From positions 1,069,066 to 1,133,065 of the forward strand of contig NZ_QUMT01000001.1 of assembly GCF_003387155.1 (NCBI RefSeq): a stretch of DNA of 64,000 bases, given 5' to 3'. The position numbers and the translations under genes were made by a program. This stretch comes from Roseateles depolymerans (GTDB taxonomy: Bacteria; Pseudomonadota; Gammaproteobacteria; Burkholderiales; Burkholderiaceae_C). Below are positions 46,379-55,320 of the stretch, one piece after another. Numbering within the stretch: position 1 is the first letter of the stretch; each line of letters begins with the position of its first letter. A model generated the notes under the pieces. That model saw only the letters and a list, made by a program, of their open reading frames with translations. It was not told the DNA's origin and made no database searches.

Positions 46379-47314
46379 ATGAACACTCAGTTGGTGCGCG
46401 ACTACCTGCTGGGCCTGCAGCAGCGCATCGTCTCCTCCATGGAGGAGCTGGACGGACAGTCCTTTATTGAAGATGTCTGGCAGCGGGAGCCCGGCGGCCG
46501 CCTGGAAGGTGACGGGCGCGTGCGTTTGATCGAGAATGGCGGGCTTTTCGAGCGCGGCGGGGTGAATTTCTCGCATGTGCTGGGGCGGGTGCTGCCGCCG
46601 TCGGCCACGGCGCACCGGCCGGAGCTGGCAGGCGCACCGTTTGAGGCCATGGGCGTGTCGCTGGTGCTGCACCCGCACAACCCGTATGTCCCCACCGTCC
46701 ACATGAATGTGCGGATGTTCGCGGCCCTGCCGGCCGAGGCGCCGCCGGTGGTGTGGTTTGGGGGCGGCATGGATCTCACGCCGTATTACGGCTTCGAGCG
46801 TGATGCCCAGCACTTCCACCGCACCTGCCGGGCGGCGCTGGAGCCTCACGGCCCCGAGCTGTATCCGCGCTTCAAGACGTGGTGCGACGAGTATTTCTAT
46901 CTGAAGCACCGCAATGAGCCGCGGGGCATCGGCGGCGTTTTCTTCGACGACTATGCGGAAGGCGGCTTTGATGCGGCCTTCGGCATGATGCAGTCGGTGG
47001 GGGATGCCTTTGTGCCGGCCTACCGGCCGATCGTCGAGCGTCGCCACGGGGCGGCGTACGGCGAGCGGGAGCGGGACTTCCAGGCCTATCGCCGTGGGCG
47101 CTATGTGGAGTTCAACCTGGTCTTTGACCGCGGCACGCTGTTTGGGCTGCAGTCGGGGGGACGGACGGAATCCATCCTGATGTCCATGCCGCCGATGGCC
47201 CAGTGGCGGTATGACTGGCATCCGGAACCCGGCAGTCCGGAGGCGCGGCTCTACAGCGACTTCCTGCGTCCGCGTGACTGGGCGGACGAGGAAGCGACGC
47301 ATCTGTGGTTCTGA
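46379..47314 (+). CDS. hemF: Oxygen-dependent coproporphyrinogen III oxidase
   Basis: The 311-residue product has the HemF signature '[17 protein letters not shown]', '[27 protein letters not shown]', '[25 protein letters not shown]' and '[33 protein letters not shown]'. It converts coproporphyrinogen III to protoporphyrinogen IX with O2, so the cell is capable of aerobic haem synthesis. The AAAGG site upstream supports the ATG. The 3' end overlaps nadD by 10 bp. Confidence 0.98.
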   Translation: MNTQLVRDYLLGLQQRIVSSMEELDGQSFIEDVWQREPGGRLEGDGRVRLIENGGLFERGGVNFSHVLGRVLPPSATAHRPELAGAPFEAMGVSLVLHPHNPYVPTVHMNVRMFAALPAEAPPVVWFGGGMDLTPYYGFERDAQHFHRTCRAALEPHGPELYPRFKTWCDEYFYLKHRNEPRGIGGVFFDDYAEGGFDAAFGMMQSVGDAFVPAYRPIVERRHGAAYGERERDFQAYRRGRYVEFNLVFDRGTLFGLQSGGRTESILMSMPPMAQWRYDWHPEPGSPEARLYSDFLRPRDWADEEATHLWF

Positions 47315-47976
47315 CCGGGACGGATGCGCCGACCGGGCCGCTGCCAGGCGGCGCGGTCGAGCGGGAGAAGGGGCCGCAGCCCGGGCGGCAGGTGGGCTGG
47401 TTTGGTGGGTCGTTCGACCCGGTCCATCTGGCCCATCGGACGCTCGCCCAGGCGGCACTCGACCAGCTTGCACTGGACGAAGTGCGATGGGTGGTGGCCG
47501 GGCAGCCCTGGCAGAAGGCCGGCCGCGAATTGGCCGCACCGGAGCATCGGGCGGCCATGGTCCGGCTGATGATCGAGGATCAACCCCGGTTCGTGCTGGA
47601 CGACAGCGAGCTGCGGCGTACCGGCCCCAGCTACACGCTGGAGTCGGTGTCGGCGTGGCAGGCGCAGCATCCGGCGGATCAGCTCTGGCTGATCCTCGGA
47701 CAGGATCAATTGGCAGGTCTGCCCACCTGGCGAGGGTGGGACGACCTGATCGGACGTGTGGGACTGGCCGTGGCCGCCCGCGGGTCCGACGAGGTCAAGG
47801 CGCCGGCGGCGCTGCTGGACCGGCCCCATCGGCTGGTCCGGCTGCAGATGCCGGCGCTTGAATGGTCATCCACCGAAGTGCGCCGACGCGCGGCTTCGGG
47901 CGGGGACGTGAGGCCCGTGGTGGGCGAAAAGGTTGCAGGTTATATTGACCTGCACCGTCTCTACAGTGAGCACTGA
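47305..47976 (+). CDS. nadD: Nicotinate-nucleotide adenylyltransferase
   Basis: The frame begins at GTG 47305 inside hemF (10-bp overlap) and gives 223 residues. The nucleotidyltransferase motif '[18 protein letters not shown]' and the C-terminal '[29 protein letters not shown]' (S-S-T-x-V-R) identify NadD. It adenylates nicotinate mononucleotide in NAD synthesis. The first roughly 28 residues are a non-conserved leader, so the true start could be further in. rsfS starts immediately after the stop. Confidence 0.95.
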   Translation: MVLTGTDAPTGPLPGGAVEREKGPQPGRQVGWFGGSFDPVHLAHRTLAQAALDQLALDEVRWVVAGQPWQKAGRELAAPEHRAAMVRLMIEDQPRFVLDDSELRRTGPSYTLESVSAWQAQHPADQLWLILGQDQLAGLPTWRGWDDLIGRVGLAVAARGSDEVKAPAALLDRPHRLVRLQMPALEWSSTEVRRRAASGGDVRPVVGEKVAGYIDLHRLYSEH

Positions 47977-48900
47977 ATGGACATCAAGAAACTGCAACGT
48001 GCCATCGTCGATGGTCTGGAAGATGTGAAGGCCCAGGACATCCTGGTGTTCGACACCGAACGGCTGTCGCCCTTGTTCGAGCGCGTGATCATCGCCTCGG
48101 GCACGAGCAACCGTCAGACCAAGGCCCTGGCGTCCAGCGTGCGGGAGACGGTGAAGAAGCGCGGCATGCAGGTCATGCGGACCGAGGGCGAGGACAACGG
48201 CGAATGGATCATCGTGGACTGCGGCGCTGCCGTGGTGCATGTGATGCAGCCGGCCATCCGCCAGTACTACCACCTGGAAGAAATCTGGGGCGGCAAACCG
48301 GTCAAGCTGAAGCTGGGTGACAGCGGCACGCGCCTGGTCAAGGCCTCCGAGCCGATGGATGAAGAGGACGAGGACGGCGTGGCGGTGAAGAAGCCGGCCG
48401 GCAAGTCCAAGGCCAAGGCTGCGGCACCGGCCAAGAAGGCGCCGAGCCGCACGGCGGGCACCAAGTCGGCGGCTGCAAAGGCGGACGGCAAAGCGTCGGC
48501 GGGCAAGTCCACCGGCAAGGCGGCTGCCAAGTCCGCGGCCAAGCCGGCGGGCAAGGTCGCTGCCAAGACTCCCTCCAAGACTGCCTCCAAGGTGACGGCC
48601 AAGACCGGCACCAAGGCCGCCGGCACCGCAGCGTCGAAGACCGCCGCCGCCAAGCCCGCTGCTCGCAAGACGGCTGGACGCTCGGCACCGAAGGAAGTGA
48701 TCGCCCAGACCATCAAGGTCGGTGCGAAGAAGCCTGCGGCAAAGAAGGCCGTGGCGGCCAAGCCTGCTGCCAAATCAGCGGCCAAGCCCGCAACCAAGCC
48801 CGCAACCAAGGCGGCCGCCAAGCCCGCAGCGAAGAAGCCCGCCGCCCGCAAGACCACGGTGACCACGGGCACCAAGTCCAAGCCGAAGACCAAGGCTTGA
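47977..48900 (+). CDS. rsfS: Ribosomal silencing factor RsfS with Lys/Ala/Pro-rich histone-like tail
   Basis: Residues 1 to about 112 are a complete RsfS/DUF143 domain: '[57 protein letters not shown]'-type sequence with '[35 protein letters not shown]'. RsfS binds ribosomal protein L14 and blocks subunit joining in starvation. After an acidic spacer, about 180 residues are Lys/Ala/Pro/Thr repeats (K-P-A-A-K-K, S-A-A-K-P-A), like histone H1 or AlgP tails. Typical RsfS is 105-130 residues, so the tail is an unusual extension. A nucleic-acid-binding role is inferred. Confidence 0.95.
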   Translation: MDIKKLQRAIVDGLEDVKAQDILVFDTERLSPLFERVIIASGTSNRQTKALASSVRETVKKRGMQVMRTEGEDNGEWIIVDCGAAVVHVMQPAIRQYYHLEEIWGGKPVKLKLGDSGTRLVKASEPMDEEDEDGVAVKKPAGKSKAKAAAPAKKAPSRTAGTKSAAAKADGKASAGKSTGKAAAKSAAKPAGKVAAKTPSKTASKVTAKTGTKAAGTAASKTAAAKPAARKTAGRSAPKEVIAQTIKVGAKKPAAKKAVAAKPAAKSAAKPATKPATKAAAKPAAKKPAARKTTVTTGTKSKPKTKA

Positions 48901-48904
48901 GTCC

Positions 48905-49375
48905 GTGCGGCTGGTGTTGTGTGCGGTCGGCCAGAAGATGCCGGCCTGGGCGGATGAAGCGTACGAGGACTTTGCCAAGCGCTTCCCGCCCGAGATGCGT
49001 CTGGCGCTCAAGGCCGTCAAGGCCGAGCCCCGGACCACAGGCAAGAGCACCGAGCAGCTGATGGCTGCCGAAGCCCAGCGTCTTGAAGCGGCGTGCCCGA
49101 AAGGTGCGCGCCGCGTCATCCTGGACGAGCGGGGCGATCGGGTCACGTCAAAGCAACTGGCGCAGCGCCTGGAGACGTGGCGCGGCGACGGTCGCGACGT
49201 CGCCATCTTCATCGGCGGCCCGGACGGCCTGGACCCGGCGCTCAAGGCCACTGCCGACGAGATGCTGCGCCTGTCCGACCTCACGCTGCCCCATGCCTTC
49301 GTGCGGGTGCTGCTGGCCGAGGGCCTGTACCGGGCCTGGTCGGTCATGGAAGGCCATCCCTACCACCGTGAATGA
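48905..49375 (+). CDS. rlmH: 23S rRNA (pseudouridine1915-N3)-methyltransferase RlmH
   Basis: The frame starts at GTG 48905 and gives 156 residues, the family length. The SPOUT fold is seen in '[19 protein letters not shown]', '[59 protein letters not shown]', ending in the invariant Y-H-R-E. It methylates pseudouridine 1915 in helix 69 of the 70S ribosome. The gene order rsfS-rlmH is conserved across bacteria. Confidence 0.98.
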   Translation: MRLVLCAVGQKMPAWADEAYEDFAKRFPPEMRLALKAVKAEPRTTGKSTEQLMAAEAQRLEAACPKGARRVILDERGDRVTSKQLAQRLETWRGDGRDVAIFIGGPDGLDPALKATADEMLRLSDLTLPHAFVRVLLAEGLYRAWSVMEGHPYHRE

Positions 49376-49397
49376 CGCCACCGTTGGCGGTCCGCTG

Positions 49398-50000
49398 ATG
49401 CCTCTTCTCTACCTTGCCTCCCAAAGCCCTCGGCGCCGCCAGCTGCTGGATCAGATCGGCGTGGCGCATGAGCTGCTGCTGCCGGGTGACGACGAGGACG
49501 CCGAAGCGCTGGAAGCGGTGCGGGCGGGTGAATCGCCGGATGACTACGTGCAGCGGGTGACGCTGGCCAAGCTGCAGGCGGCGCTGGAGCGTCGCGCACG
49601 CCGCCAGTGGCCCGCCGGTGCGGTGCTGTGCGCCGACACCACCGTGGCGCTGGACGGGGACATCCTGGGCAAACCGCAGGATGCCGACGACGCCCTGGCC
49701 ATGCTGCGCCGCCTCAGCGGCCGCGAGCACCGGGTGCTGACGGCAGTGGCGCTGGGCACGCCGGACGGTCGCACCTCGGCCGCGCTGAGCGTCTCCACCG
49801 TGCGCTTCGAGCAGGTCCCGCTGGACCGGCTGCAAGCGTATGTGGCCTCTGGCGAGCCGATGGGCAAGGCCGGCAGCTATGCGATACAAAGTCAGGCGGC
49901 GGCATGGATCAGCCACATCAGTGGCAGTTATTCGGGCATCATGGGGCTGCCGCTGCATGAAACCGCCCGATTGTTGAATGGGGCCGGCTGGGCGCTGTAG
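49398..50000 (+). CDS. Maf-like nucleotide pyrophosphatase
   Basis: The 200-residue product starts at MPLLYLASQSPRRRQLL; a GTG at 49368, overlapping rlmH, is an alternative. The Maf motifs are S-Q-S-P-R-R, 'LCADTTVALDGDILGKP', 'GREHRVLTAVALG' and 'YVASGEPMGKAGSYAIQSQAAAWISHISGSYSGIMGLPL'. The K-A-G-S-Y-A-I-Q and S-Y-S pattern fits the dTTP/UTP (YhdE) subfamily. It hydrolyses non-canonical or excess pyrimidine nucleoside triphosphates. It lies between rlmH and rng, as in related genomes. Confidence 0.94.
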   Translation: MPLLYLASQSPRRRQLLDQIGVAHELLLPGDDEDAEALEAVRAGESPDDYVQRVTLAKLQAALERRARRQWPAGAVLCADTTVALDGDILGKPQDADDALAMLRRLSGREHRVLTAVALGTPDGRTSAALSVSTVRFEQVPLDRLQAYVASGEPMGKAGSYAIQSQAAAWISHISGSYSGIMGLPLHETARLLNGAGWAL

Positions 50001-50026
50001 CGGTGTAGCGGTACCAGGCGTACCAG

Positions 50027-50062
50027 CGGTATCACCGGTATCACCGGTATCACCGGTATTGC
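50027..50062. repeat. 9-bp tandem repeat CGGTATCAC x4
   Basis: Three exact CGGTATCAC units and a partial fourth lie in the 129-bp spacer between the maf-like gene and rng. Related CGGTGTAG/CGGTACCA words precede them. Confidence 0.85.
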
Positions 50063-50129
50063 GGGTCGATCGTTGCCACGAGCATTGCCGTCAGCTCCGA
50101 AGCTGACGGGAGCGCTGGAGCACAACAAT

Positions 50130-51614
50130 ATGGAAGATATCCTGATCAACTGGTCCCCGCAGGAGACGCGGGTGGCGGTGGTCGAAAACGGGGCGGTGCA
50201 GGAGCTGCACATCGAGCGAACGCTCGAGCGAGGCCTGGTGGGCAATGTGTACCTGGGCAAGGTGGCCCGGGTGCTGCCGGGCATGCAGTCCGCCTTCATC
50301 GACATCGGGCTGGAGCGGGCCGCCTTCCTGCATGTGGCCGACCTGCATCTGAACGGCGCCACGCCGCGTCATCATCATGGGGACGGATCGCATCCGGTGC
50401 CCATCGAGCGGCAGGTGTATGAAGGCCAGGCCTTGACGGTGCAGGTCATCAAGGACCCGATCGGCACCAAGGGGGCGCGGCTGTCCACGCAGATCTCGAT
50501 CGCGGGCCGCTTGCTGGTGCATCTGCCGCAGGACAACCACATCGGCATTTCGCAGAAGATCGGTTCTCCGGAAGCGCGCGATGCGCTGCGCAGCCGCATG
50601 CAGACCCTGGCGTCAGTGGGCGTGCAGGACGGCAACACGGGCGGCTTCATTTTGCGCACCAATGCCGAGGAAGCCAGCGACGAGGAACTCGCGGCCGACA
50701 TCGCCTACTTGCGCAAGACCTGGGGCTCGATCCGGGAAAAGAGCCTGCGCGAGCCGCCGGGCACCTTGCTGTTCCAGGACCTGAGCCTGGTGGAGCGGGT
50801 GCTGCGGGACCTGGCCAGCGAGCGGACCCAGTCGATCCGCATCGACTCCAAGCTGCAATACGACGTGCTGCGCGGCTTTGGCGAGACCTACATGCCGGCG
50901 GCCACGGCCAAGCTGGACCTGTACCGGGGCGAGCGGCCGATCTTTGATCTGCACAACATCGATGCCGAGGTGGCGCGGGCGCTGGCGCGGCGGGTGGACT
51001 TGAAGTCGGGCGGTTACCTGATCATCGACCAGACCGAGGCGATGACCACGATCGATGTGAACACCGGCGGATTCGTGGGTGCGCGCAATTTCGACGACAC
51101 GATTTTCAAGACCAATCTGGAAGCTGCCGGGGCGATTGCGCGGCAGCTGCGGCTGCGCAACCTGGGCGGCATCATCATTGTTGACTTCATCGACATGACG
51201 CGGGAAGAGCACAAAACCGCCGTGCTGCATGAGTTCCGCAAGCAGCTCAGTCGCGACCGCACCAAGGTGACGGTGGGCGGCTTCACGCAACTCGGGCTGG
51301 TGGAACTGACGCGCAAGCGCACGCGGGAGAGTCTGTCCCGCATGCTGTGCGAGCCGTGCCCGACTTGCGAGGCGCGGGGCCAGGTCAAGACAGCCCGCAG
51401 CATCTGCTACGAGATCATGCGGGAGATCCTGCGTGAGTCGCGGCAGTTCAATCCGAAGGAATTCCGGGTCGTGGCGGCGGCCAATGTGGTGGAGATGCTG
51501 CTGGATGAGGAAAGCCAGCATCTGGCCGGGCTGTCGGACTTCATCGGCAAGCCGATTTCCTTGACGGCCGAGCCGACGAATCAGACGGAGCATTACGACA
51601 TCGTGCTGATGTGA
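50130..51614 (+). CDS. rng: Ribonuclease G
   Basis: Start MEDILINWSPQETRVAVVE, behind a GGAG site, gives 494 residues. The S1-like domain is near 'GNVYLGKVARVLPGMQSAFIDIGLERAAFLHVAD'. The RNase E/G catalytic core contains 'IDQTEAMTTIDVNTGGFVGARNFDDTIFKTNLEAA' and 'NLGGIIIVDFIDM', with the D residues that bind Mg. The Zn-link C-P-T-C lies in 'CEPCPTCEARGQVKT'. It lacks the long RNase E C-terminal arm. It matures 16S rRNA 5' ends and decays mRNA. A strong bidirectional terminator follows. Confidence 0.97.
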   Translation: MEDILINWSPQETRVAVVENGAVQELHIERTLERGLVGNVYLGKVARVLPGMQSAFIDIGLERAAFLHVADLHLNGATPRHHHGDGSHPVPIERQVYEGQALTVQVIKDPIGTKGARLSTQISIAGRLLVHLPQDNHIGISQKIGSPEARDALRSRMQTLASVGVQDGNTGGFILRTNAEEASDEELAADIAYLRKTWGSIREKSLREPPGTLLFQDLSLVERVLRDLASERTQSIRIDSKLQYDVLRGFGETYMPAATAKLDLYRGERPIFDLHNIDAEVARALARRVDLKSGGYLIIDQTEAMTTIDVNTGGFVGARNFDDTIFKTNLEAAGAIARQLRLRNLGGIIIVDFIDMTREEHKTAVLHEFRKQLSRDRTKVTVGGFTQLGLVELTRKRTRESLSRMLCEPCPTCEARGQVKTARSICYEIMREILRESRQFNPKEFRVVAAANVVEMLLDEESQHLAGLSDFIGKPISLTAEPTNQTEHYDIVLM

Positions 51615-51629
51615 GTCGTGGGGAAAATC

Positions 51630-51667
51630 GATGCAAAAAAGGCGACATTTGTCGCCTTTTTTGCATC
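51630..51667. terminator. Perfect bidirectional terminator after rng
   Basis: An 18-bp perfect inverted repeat, GATGCAAAAAAGGCGACA and its complement, is separated by TT. The inner stem is GC-rich (AAAGGCGACA) and the outer part is the A/T run, so U-tracts form on both transcripts. It terminates rng and the convergent Bug-like gene. Confidence 0.93.
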
Positions 51668-51685
51668 AGGGCGCGCGGCCAAACG

Positions 51686-52576
51686 TCAGCGCCGCAGCGG
51701 AGCCACCTCCACAGCGGGGGGCTGGGGCACATCTTCCCAAAGGTCGCTGCCCGCCTGCCCCACGGCCCAGCGGACTTCAGGCAGCGCCAGCAAGGCGCTG
51801 AGCAGCTGTTGCAGGGCTTCGGCGCGGACCTTGGGCATGGCGGCCGAGACCAGCAGGCCATTCCAGTCCGTGCGAGGGAAGTCGTCCGGGCGGCTGAGCA
51901 GCGGCGGGAGGATGCCCGCGTTGAAGCCTGCGGTGAGCTCATCGTTACGCGCCAGTGCAGTCAGGATGCGAGGGTTGGGCGGGATCCCGTTGAGCGGGGA
52001 TGGCTGCCGCCGCATCGGACCGGGCAGCAAATCCGCCGGAAAGACGGACATGAAGGGCTGTTGTCCCACGGGCGCCAGCATGCGGAACCGGGCCAACGCA
52101 ATCGGCGGCGTCGCTTCCGGACGCTGGCGCTGAGTTCGGGGCATCACCGGACCTGCGTCGAGCATGCGGGCGCTGGTCAGCAGGACCAAGCGGCCGTCGG
52201 TTCCACGCTCCGCCACCCAGCGGGCCGCCGTGCGGCCTTGGTCTTCAGGGAGATTGAGCACCGTCACCGATTCACCGGTGCGTGCAGACCAGGCGCGGGC
52301 CAAGGTGCGTGCCACATGGTCGGGTCCGCTGCCGGCCACAAAGGGAGTCACCAGCACGATGGAGTCTGTGGCCGCTTCTGGGAAGGCTTCACCTCGCCCA
52401 ACTCGACCACCTCCGCCACCTGCGACGCTTACGGCACCTGCGGAGCCTCCGTTACCTGCGACGCCTCCGGCACCTCCGGCACCTCCGCCGCCTCCGCCGC
52501 CTGCACCCACTTCGGCAACTGCCGCCCCACCCACCATTCCCAACGAAGCGACCATCAGCATGGCCCACCCTCTCAT
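51686..52576 (-). CDS. Bug/TctC-like periplasmic solute-binding protein, divergent
   Basis: The Met at 52576 gives 296 residues with a Sec signal (MRGWAMLMVASLGMVGGAAVA), then a Gly/Ala/Val-rich low-complexity stretch of about 45 residues. The body starts 'DSIVLVTPFVAGSGPDHVARTLARAWSARTGESVTVLNLPEDQG', which resembles the Bug/TctC start (V-V-P-F-x-A-G-G-x-x-D). The C-terminal 'PKVRAEALQQLLSALLALPEVRWAVGQAG' also fits. The middle is shortened compared with the roughly 320-residue family norm. The open frame upstream of this Met has no family features. No transport partners are adjacent. Confidence 0.7.
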   Translation of the reverse strand: MRGWAMLMVASLGMVGGAAVAEVGAGGGGGGGAGGAGGVAGNGGSAGAVSVAGGGGGRVGRGEAFPEAATDSIVLVTPFVAGSGPDHVARTLARAWSARTGESVTVLNLPEDQGRTAARWVAERGTDGRLVLLTSARMLDAGPVMPRTQRQRPEATPPIALARFRMLAPVGQQPFMSVFPADLLPGPMRRQPSPLNGIPPNPRILTALARNDELTAGFNAGILPPLLSRPDDFPRTDWNGLLVSAAMPKVRAEALQQLLSALLALPEVRWAVGQAGSDLWEDVPQPPAVEVAPLRR

Positions 52577-53189
52577 CCCCCCAGCCGAGGTGGAACGGCG
52601 GTGGCAAGCGGGCAGGGCGTTTGCCCTGCGATCGGGGCTTTGGACCAGGGACTGTCGGACCTGGCCTCCCGGCCAATCGCTGCATGCGTCCCCTGGCTGT
52701 GCGGACAGCGGTGCCTGCGGAGCGGCCGGTGTGGTCCTGCTGGGCCCCTGAGCCGTTGAACTTGCGGCGAGGTGCGCCTCACCGGTGGGACGCCACAGCG
52801 CCTGCTGGGTCCCGGCTGCGCCGGTCAGAGCGCCGCGGGGTCGGGTGTGAAGCAGGGGCGGCAGCCACTGAAGCAGGTTCAGGAGCAGGTGCAGCGGTCG
52901 CAAGGCCAGGTTCAACATGATGGGCACAACAAAGGAGACAGGCGGATGACGCAGCGTCAGAAACGGTTGCAGAGATTCTGGGCAGCACCCCATGGGGCGA
53001 GCCATGACTCTCTTGGGCAGATGCCAGTGTTGCCACCCATCAGGGTTTGCAGGGACTGCCAAGAACTGACCAGCGCCCCCGCCCATCCTTGAGATTCCAC
53101 CGGGACAATTCGTAGCCTCTTGCGAAGCCCGCCGCCCAACGGGCGCGTGCGGCTCGTGCACAATTCGGACTCCATTCATCGCGCAAGCC
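52577..53189. other. 613-bp region without a convincing gene upstream of tolB
   Basis: This gap lies between the divergent Bug-like gene and tolB. Several frames are open because of the high GC content, but none shows domains or balanced composition. It should carry the tolB promoter near its right end. Weak hairpins only; no repeats of note. Confidence 0.55.
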
Positions 53190-54506
53190 ATGATCAACAA
53201 GACCACTGCCAAGCCTTCGATGACATTGACGCGCCGCGCCCTGCTGGGCAGCGCCGCCGCCGGGCTCGCTGCCCCTGCCTGGTCACCCGCCTGGGCCCAG
53301 TTCCGCGTGGAGATTGCCGGTGTCGGCGCCACACGGCTGCCGATCGCGATCAACGATTTCAAGGACGAAGCCGCCACCGGCCAGACGCTCGGCGCCATCA
53401 TCCGCGCCGACCTGGAACGCAGCGGTCAGTTCAGCATGGTGCCGGGCCAGCCCGGCATGACGGAAACCAGCGTGCCCCAGTACAGCGACTGGCGGTCCCG
53501 CGCCGCTGACGCCCTGGTGGCCGGTTCCGCGACCCGTCTGGCCGACGGCCGTTTCGACGTGCGCTACCGCCTGTGGGACGTGGTCAAGGGCCAGGACCTG
53601 GCCAGCGAAAGCCTGCCCGTGGTCGCCGCCGACCTGCGCCTGGCCGCCCACAAGATTGCCGATGCGATCTACCAAAAGCTCACCGGCGACCGCGGCGTCT
53701 TCGCCACCCGCCTCGTCTATGTGAACAAGGCCGGCCCGCGCTACACCCTGCGAGTGGCCGATGCGGACGGTGAGGGCGAGCAGACCGTGCTGGCCAGCCC
53801 GGAGCCGATCATCTCCCCGGCCTGGTCGCCCGACGGCAGCGAACTGGCGTATGTCTCGTTCGAGACCCGCAAGGCAGTGGTCTGGATCCAGGACCTGCGC
53901 ACCGGCCGCCGCCGCAAGATCGCGGACTTCCGCGGCAGCAACAGTGCCCCCGCCTTCTCGCCGAACGGCCAGCAACTGGCGCTGACGCTGTCACGCGACG
54001 GGGGCTCCCAGCTGTACCTGATCGGACGCAACGGGGAGGGCGTGCGACGCCTGACGCAAAGCCCGTCCATCGACACCGAACCGGTGTTCTCCCCGGATGG
54101 CGCTCAGATCTATTTCGTCAGTGACCGTGGCGGCGCCCCGCAGATCTACCGCATGCCAGCGGCCGGCGGCAGCGCCGAGCGCGTCACCTTCAACGGCAAC
54201 TACAACATCAGCCCCGCCATCAGCCCCGATGGCCGCACGCTGACCTTCATCACCCGGGTGGGCGGCGGCAGCTTCAAGCTGTGCGTCATGGACCTGGCCA
54301 GCGGCCAGGTGCAGCAGATCACCGACACGACCGACGACGAAAGCCCGAGCTTTGCGCCCAATGGCAAGCTGATCGTCTACGCCACCCGCGCCGGTGGCCG
54401 GGACGTGCTGATGACCACCACGCTCGACGGCAAGGTCAAGGCCAAGCTGGCGACGCCGACGGTGGCCGATATCCGCGAACCCGCCTGGGGGCCTTTCGGC
54501 AACTAA
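53190..54506 (+). CDS. tolB: Tol-Pal system beta-propeller protein TolB
   Basis: The 438-residue protein has a leader with twin arginines ('MTLTRRALLGSAAAGLAAPAWSPAWA'), so Tat export is possible. The N-domain begins 'FRVEIAGVGATRLPIAINDF' and the beta-propeller repeats include 'ISPAWSPDGSELAYVSFE', 'APAFSPNGQQLALTLSRDGGSQLYLI', 'EPVFSPDGAQIYFVSDRGGAPQIYRM' and 'AISPDGRTLTFITRVGG'. TolB works in the periplasm between TolA and Pal in outer-membrane maintenance. tolQ, tolR and tolA are not adjacent here. Confidence 0.97.
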   Translation: MINKTTAKPSMTLTRRALLGSAAAGLAAPAWSPAWAQFRVEIAGVGATRLPIAINDFKDEAATGQTLGAIIRADLERSGQFSMVPGQPGMTETSVPQYSDWRSRAADALVAGSATRLADGRFDVRYRLWDVVKGQDLASESLPVVAADLRLAAHKIADAIYQKLTGDRGVFATRLVYVNKAGPRYTLRVADADGEGEQTVLASPEPIISPAWSPDGSELAYVSFETRKAVVWIQDLRTGRRRKIADFRGSNSAPAFSPNGQQLALTLSRDGGSQLYLIGRNGEGVRRLTQSPSIDTEPVFSPDGAQIYFVSDRGGAPQIYRMPAAGGSAERVTFNGNYNISPAISPDGRTLTFITRVGGGSFKLCVMDLASGQVQQITDTTDDESPSFAPNGKLIVYATRAGGRDVLMTTTLDGKVKAKLATPTVADIREPAWGPFGN

Positions 54507-54780
54507 TCGGAAACCCAGAATCCGGTCGCTGCATCCCGCTCGCTCAACGTCATCCGCTTACCGTCCATGTCAGGCATACCGTTTGCCCAAGTCCCCTTCG
54601 CGCCGGTTCACAAATGTGCGAGTCGCGAATCTGACACCAGCGGGAAGGGTGCTGGTGACACCTGCGGGGCTTACAGCGTGACCGACGATTGCTTCACAAT
54701 TCGTGTTTTTCCGGCTGTTGCCGGTATTTCCGGCGTCCTGCCGACACTCGCCTGCCCTTGATCCATAGGAGCGCTTACTC

Positions 54781-55308
54781 ATGAAAATCGAAAAACTGAT
54801 GCTGGGCCTGGTGGCCGCCGCCGCCCTGGCCGCCTGCAGCTCGACCAAGCTGGACGAAAAGCCGCCGGTCGAAACCGCCCAGCCGGTCACCCAACAGCAG
54901 ACCCCGCCGCAGACGCCTGCAACGCCGGAGCGTCAAGTGACCACGGTGGACCTGGGCGCCCAGCTGGACGCTGCAGTCGCCAACCAGCGCACCGTGTATT
55001 TCGACTTCGACAGCTATGTCGTCAAGGACGAGTACCGCAACCTGATCGAAACCCACGCCAAGCGCCTGAACAACAAGAAGTCGCTGACGCTGAGCCTGGA
55101 AGGCCACACCGACGAGCGCGGCGGCCGCGAGTACAACCTGGCCCTGGGTCAGAAGCGTGCCGAAGCCGTGGCCAAGTCGCTGACGCTGCTGGGCGTGGCC
55201 TCGAGCCAGGTGGAACCGGTGAGCTTCGGCAAGGAGCGTCCGGCGGATAATGGCCACACCGAAGAGGCTTGGGCCAAGAACCGTCGCGTCGAACTGCGCG
55301 ACAAGTAA
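54781..55308 (+). CDS. pal: Peptidoglycan-associated lipoprotein Pal
   Basis: The 175-residue product has a lipoprotein signal with lipobox L-A-A-C (Cys19). An OmpA-like peptidoglycan-binding domain runs from about 72: 'VYFDFDSYVVKDEYRNLIETHAKRL', 'LEGHTDERGGREYNLALGQKRAEAV' and 'KNRRVELRDK'. It anchors the outer membrane to the wall and binds TolB. The TAGGAG site upstream is strong. A 274-bp spacer after tolB suggests its own promoter. Confidence 0.97.
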   Translation: MKIEKLMLGLVAAAALAACSSTKLDEKPPVETAQPVTQQQTPPQTPATPERQVTTVDLGAQLDAAVANQRTVYFDFDSYVVKDEYRNLIETHAKRLNNKKSLTLSLEGHTDERGGREYNLALGQKRAEAVAKSLTLLGVASSQVEPVSFGKERPADNGHTEEAWAKNRRVELRDK

Positions 55309-55320
55309 GCTAAGCGAGAG

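Noticed and set aside
52577-53401. 275-residue N-terminal extension of the Bug-like protein
   Set aside because: The frame is open but has erratic composition and no domain; the Sec signal at 52576 is the natural start. The extension would also overlap the tolB start.
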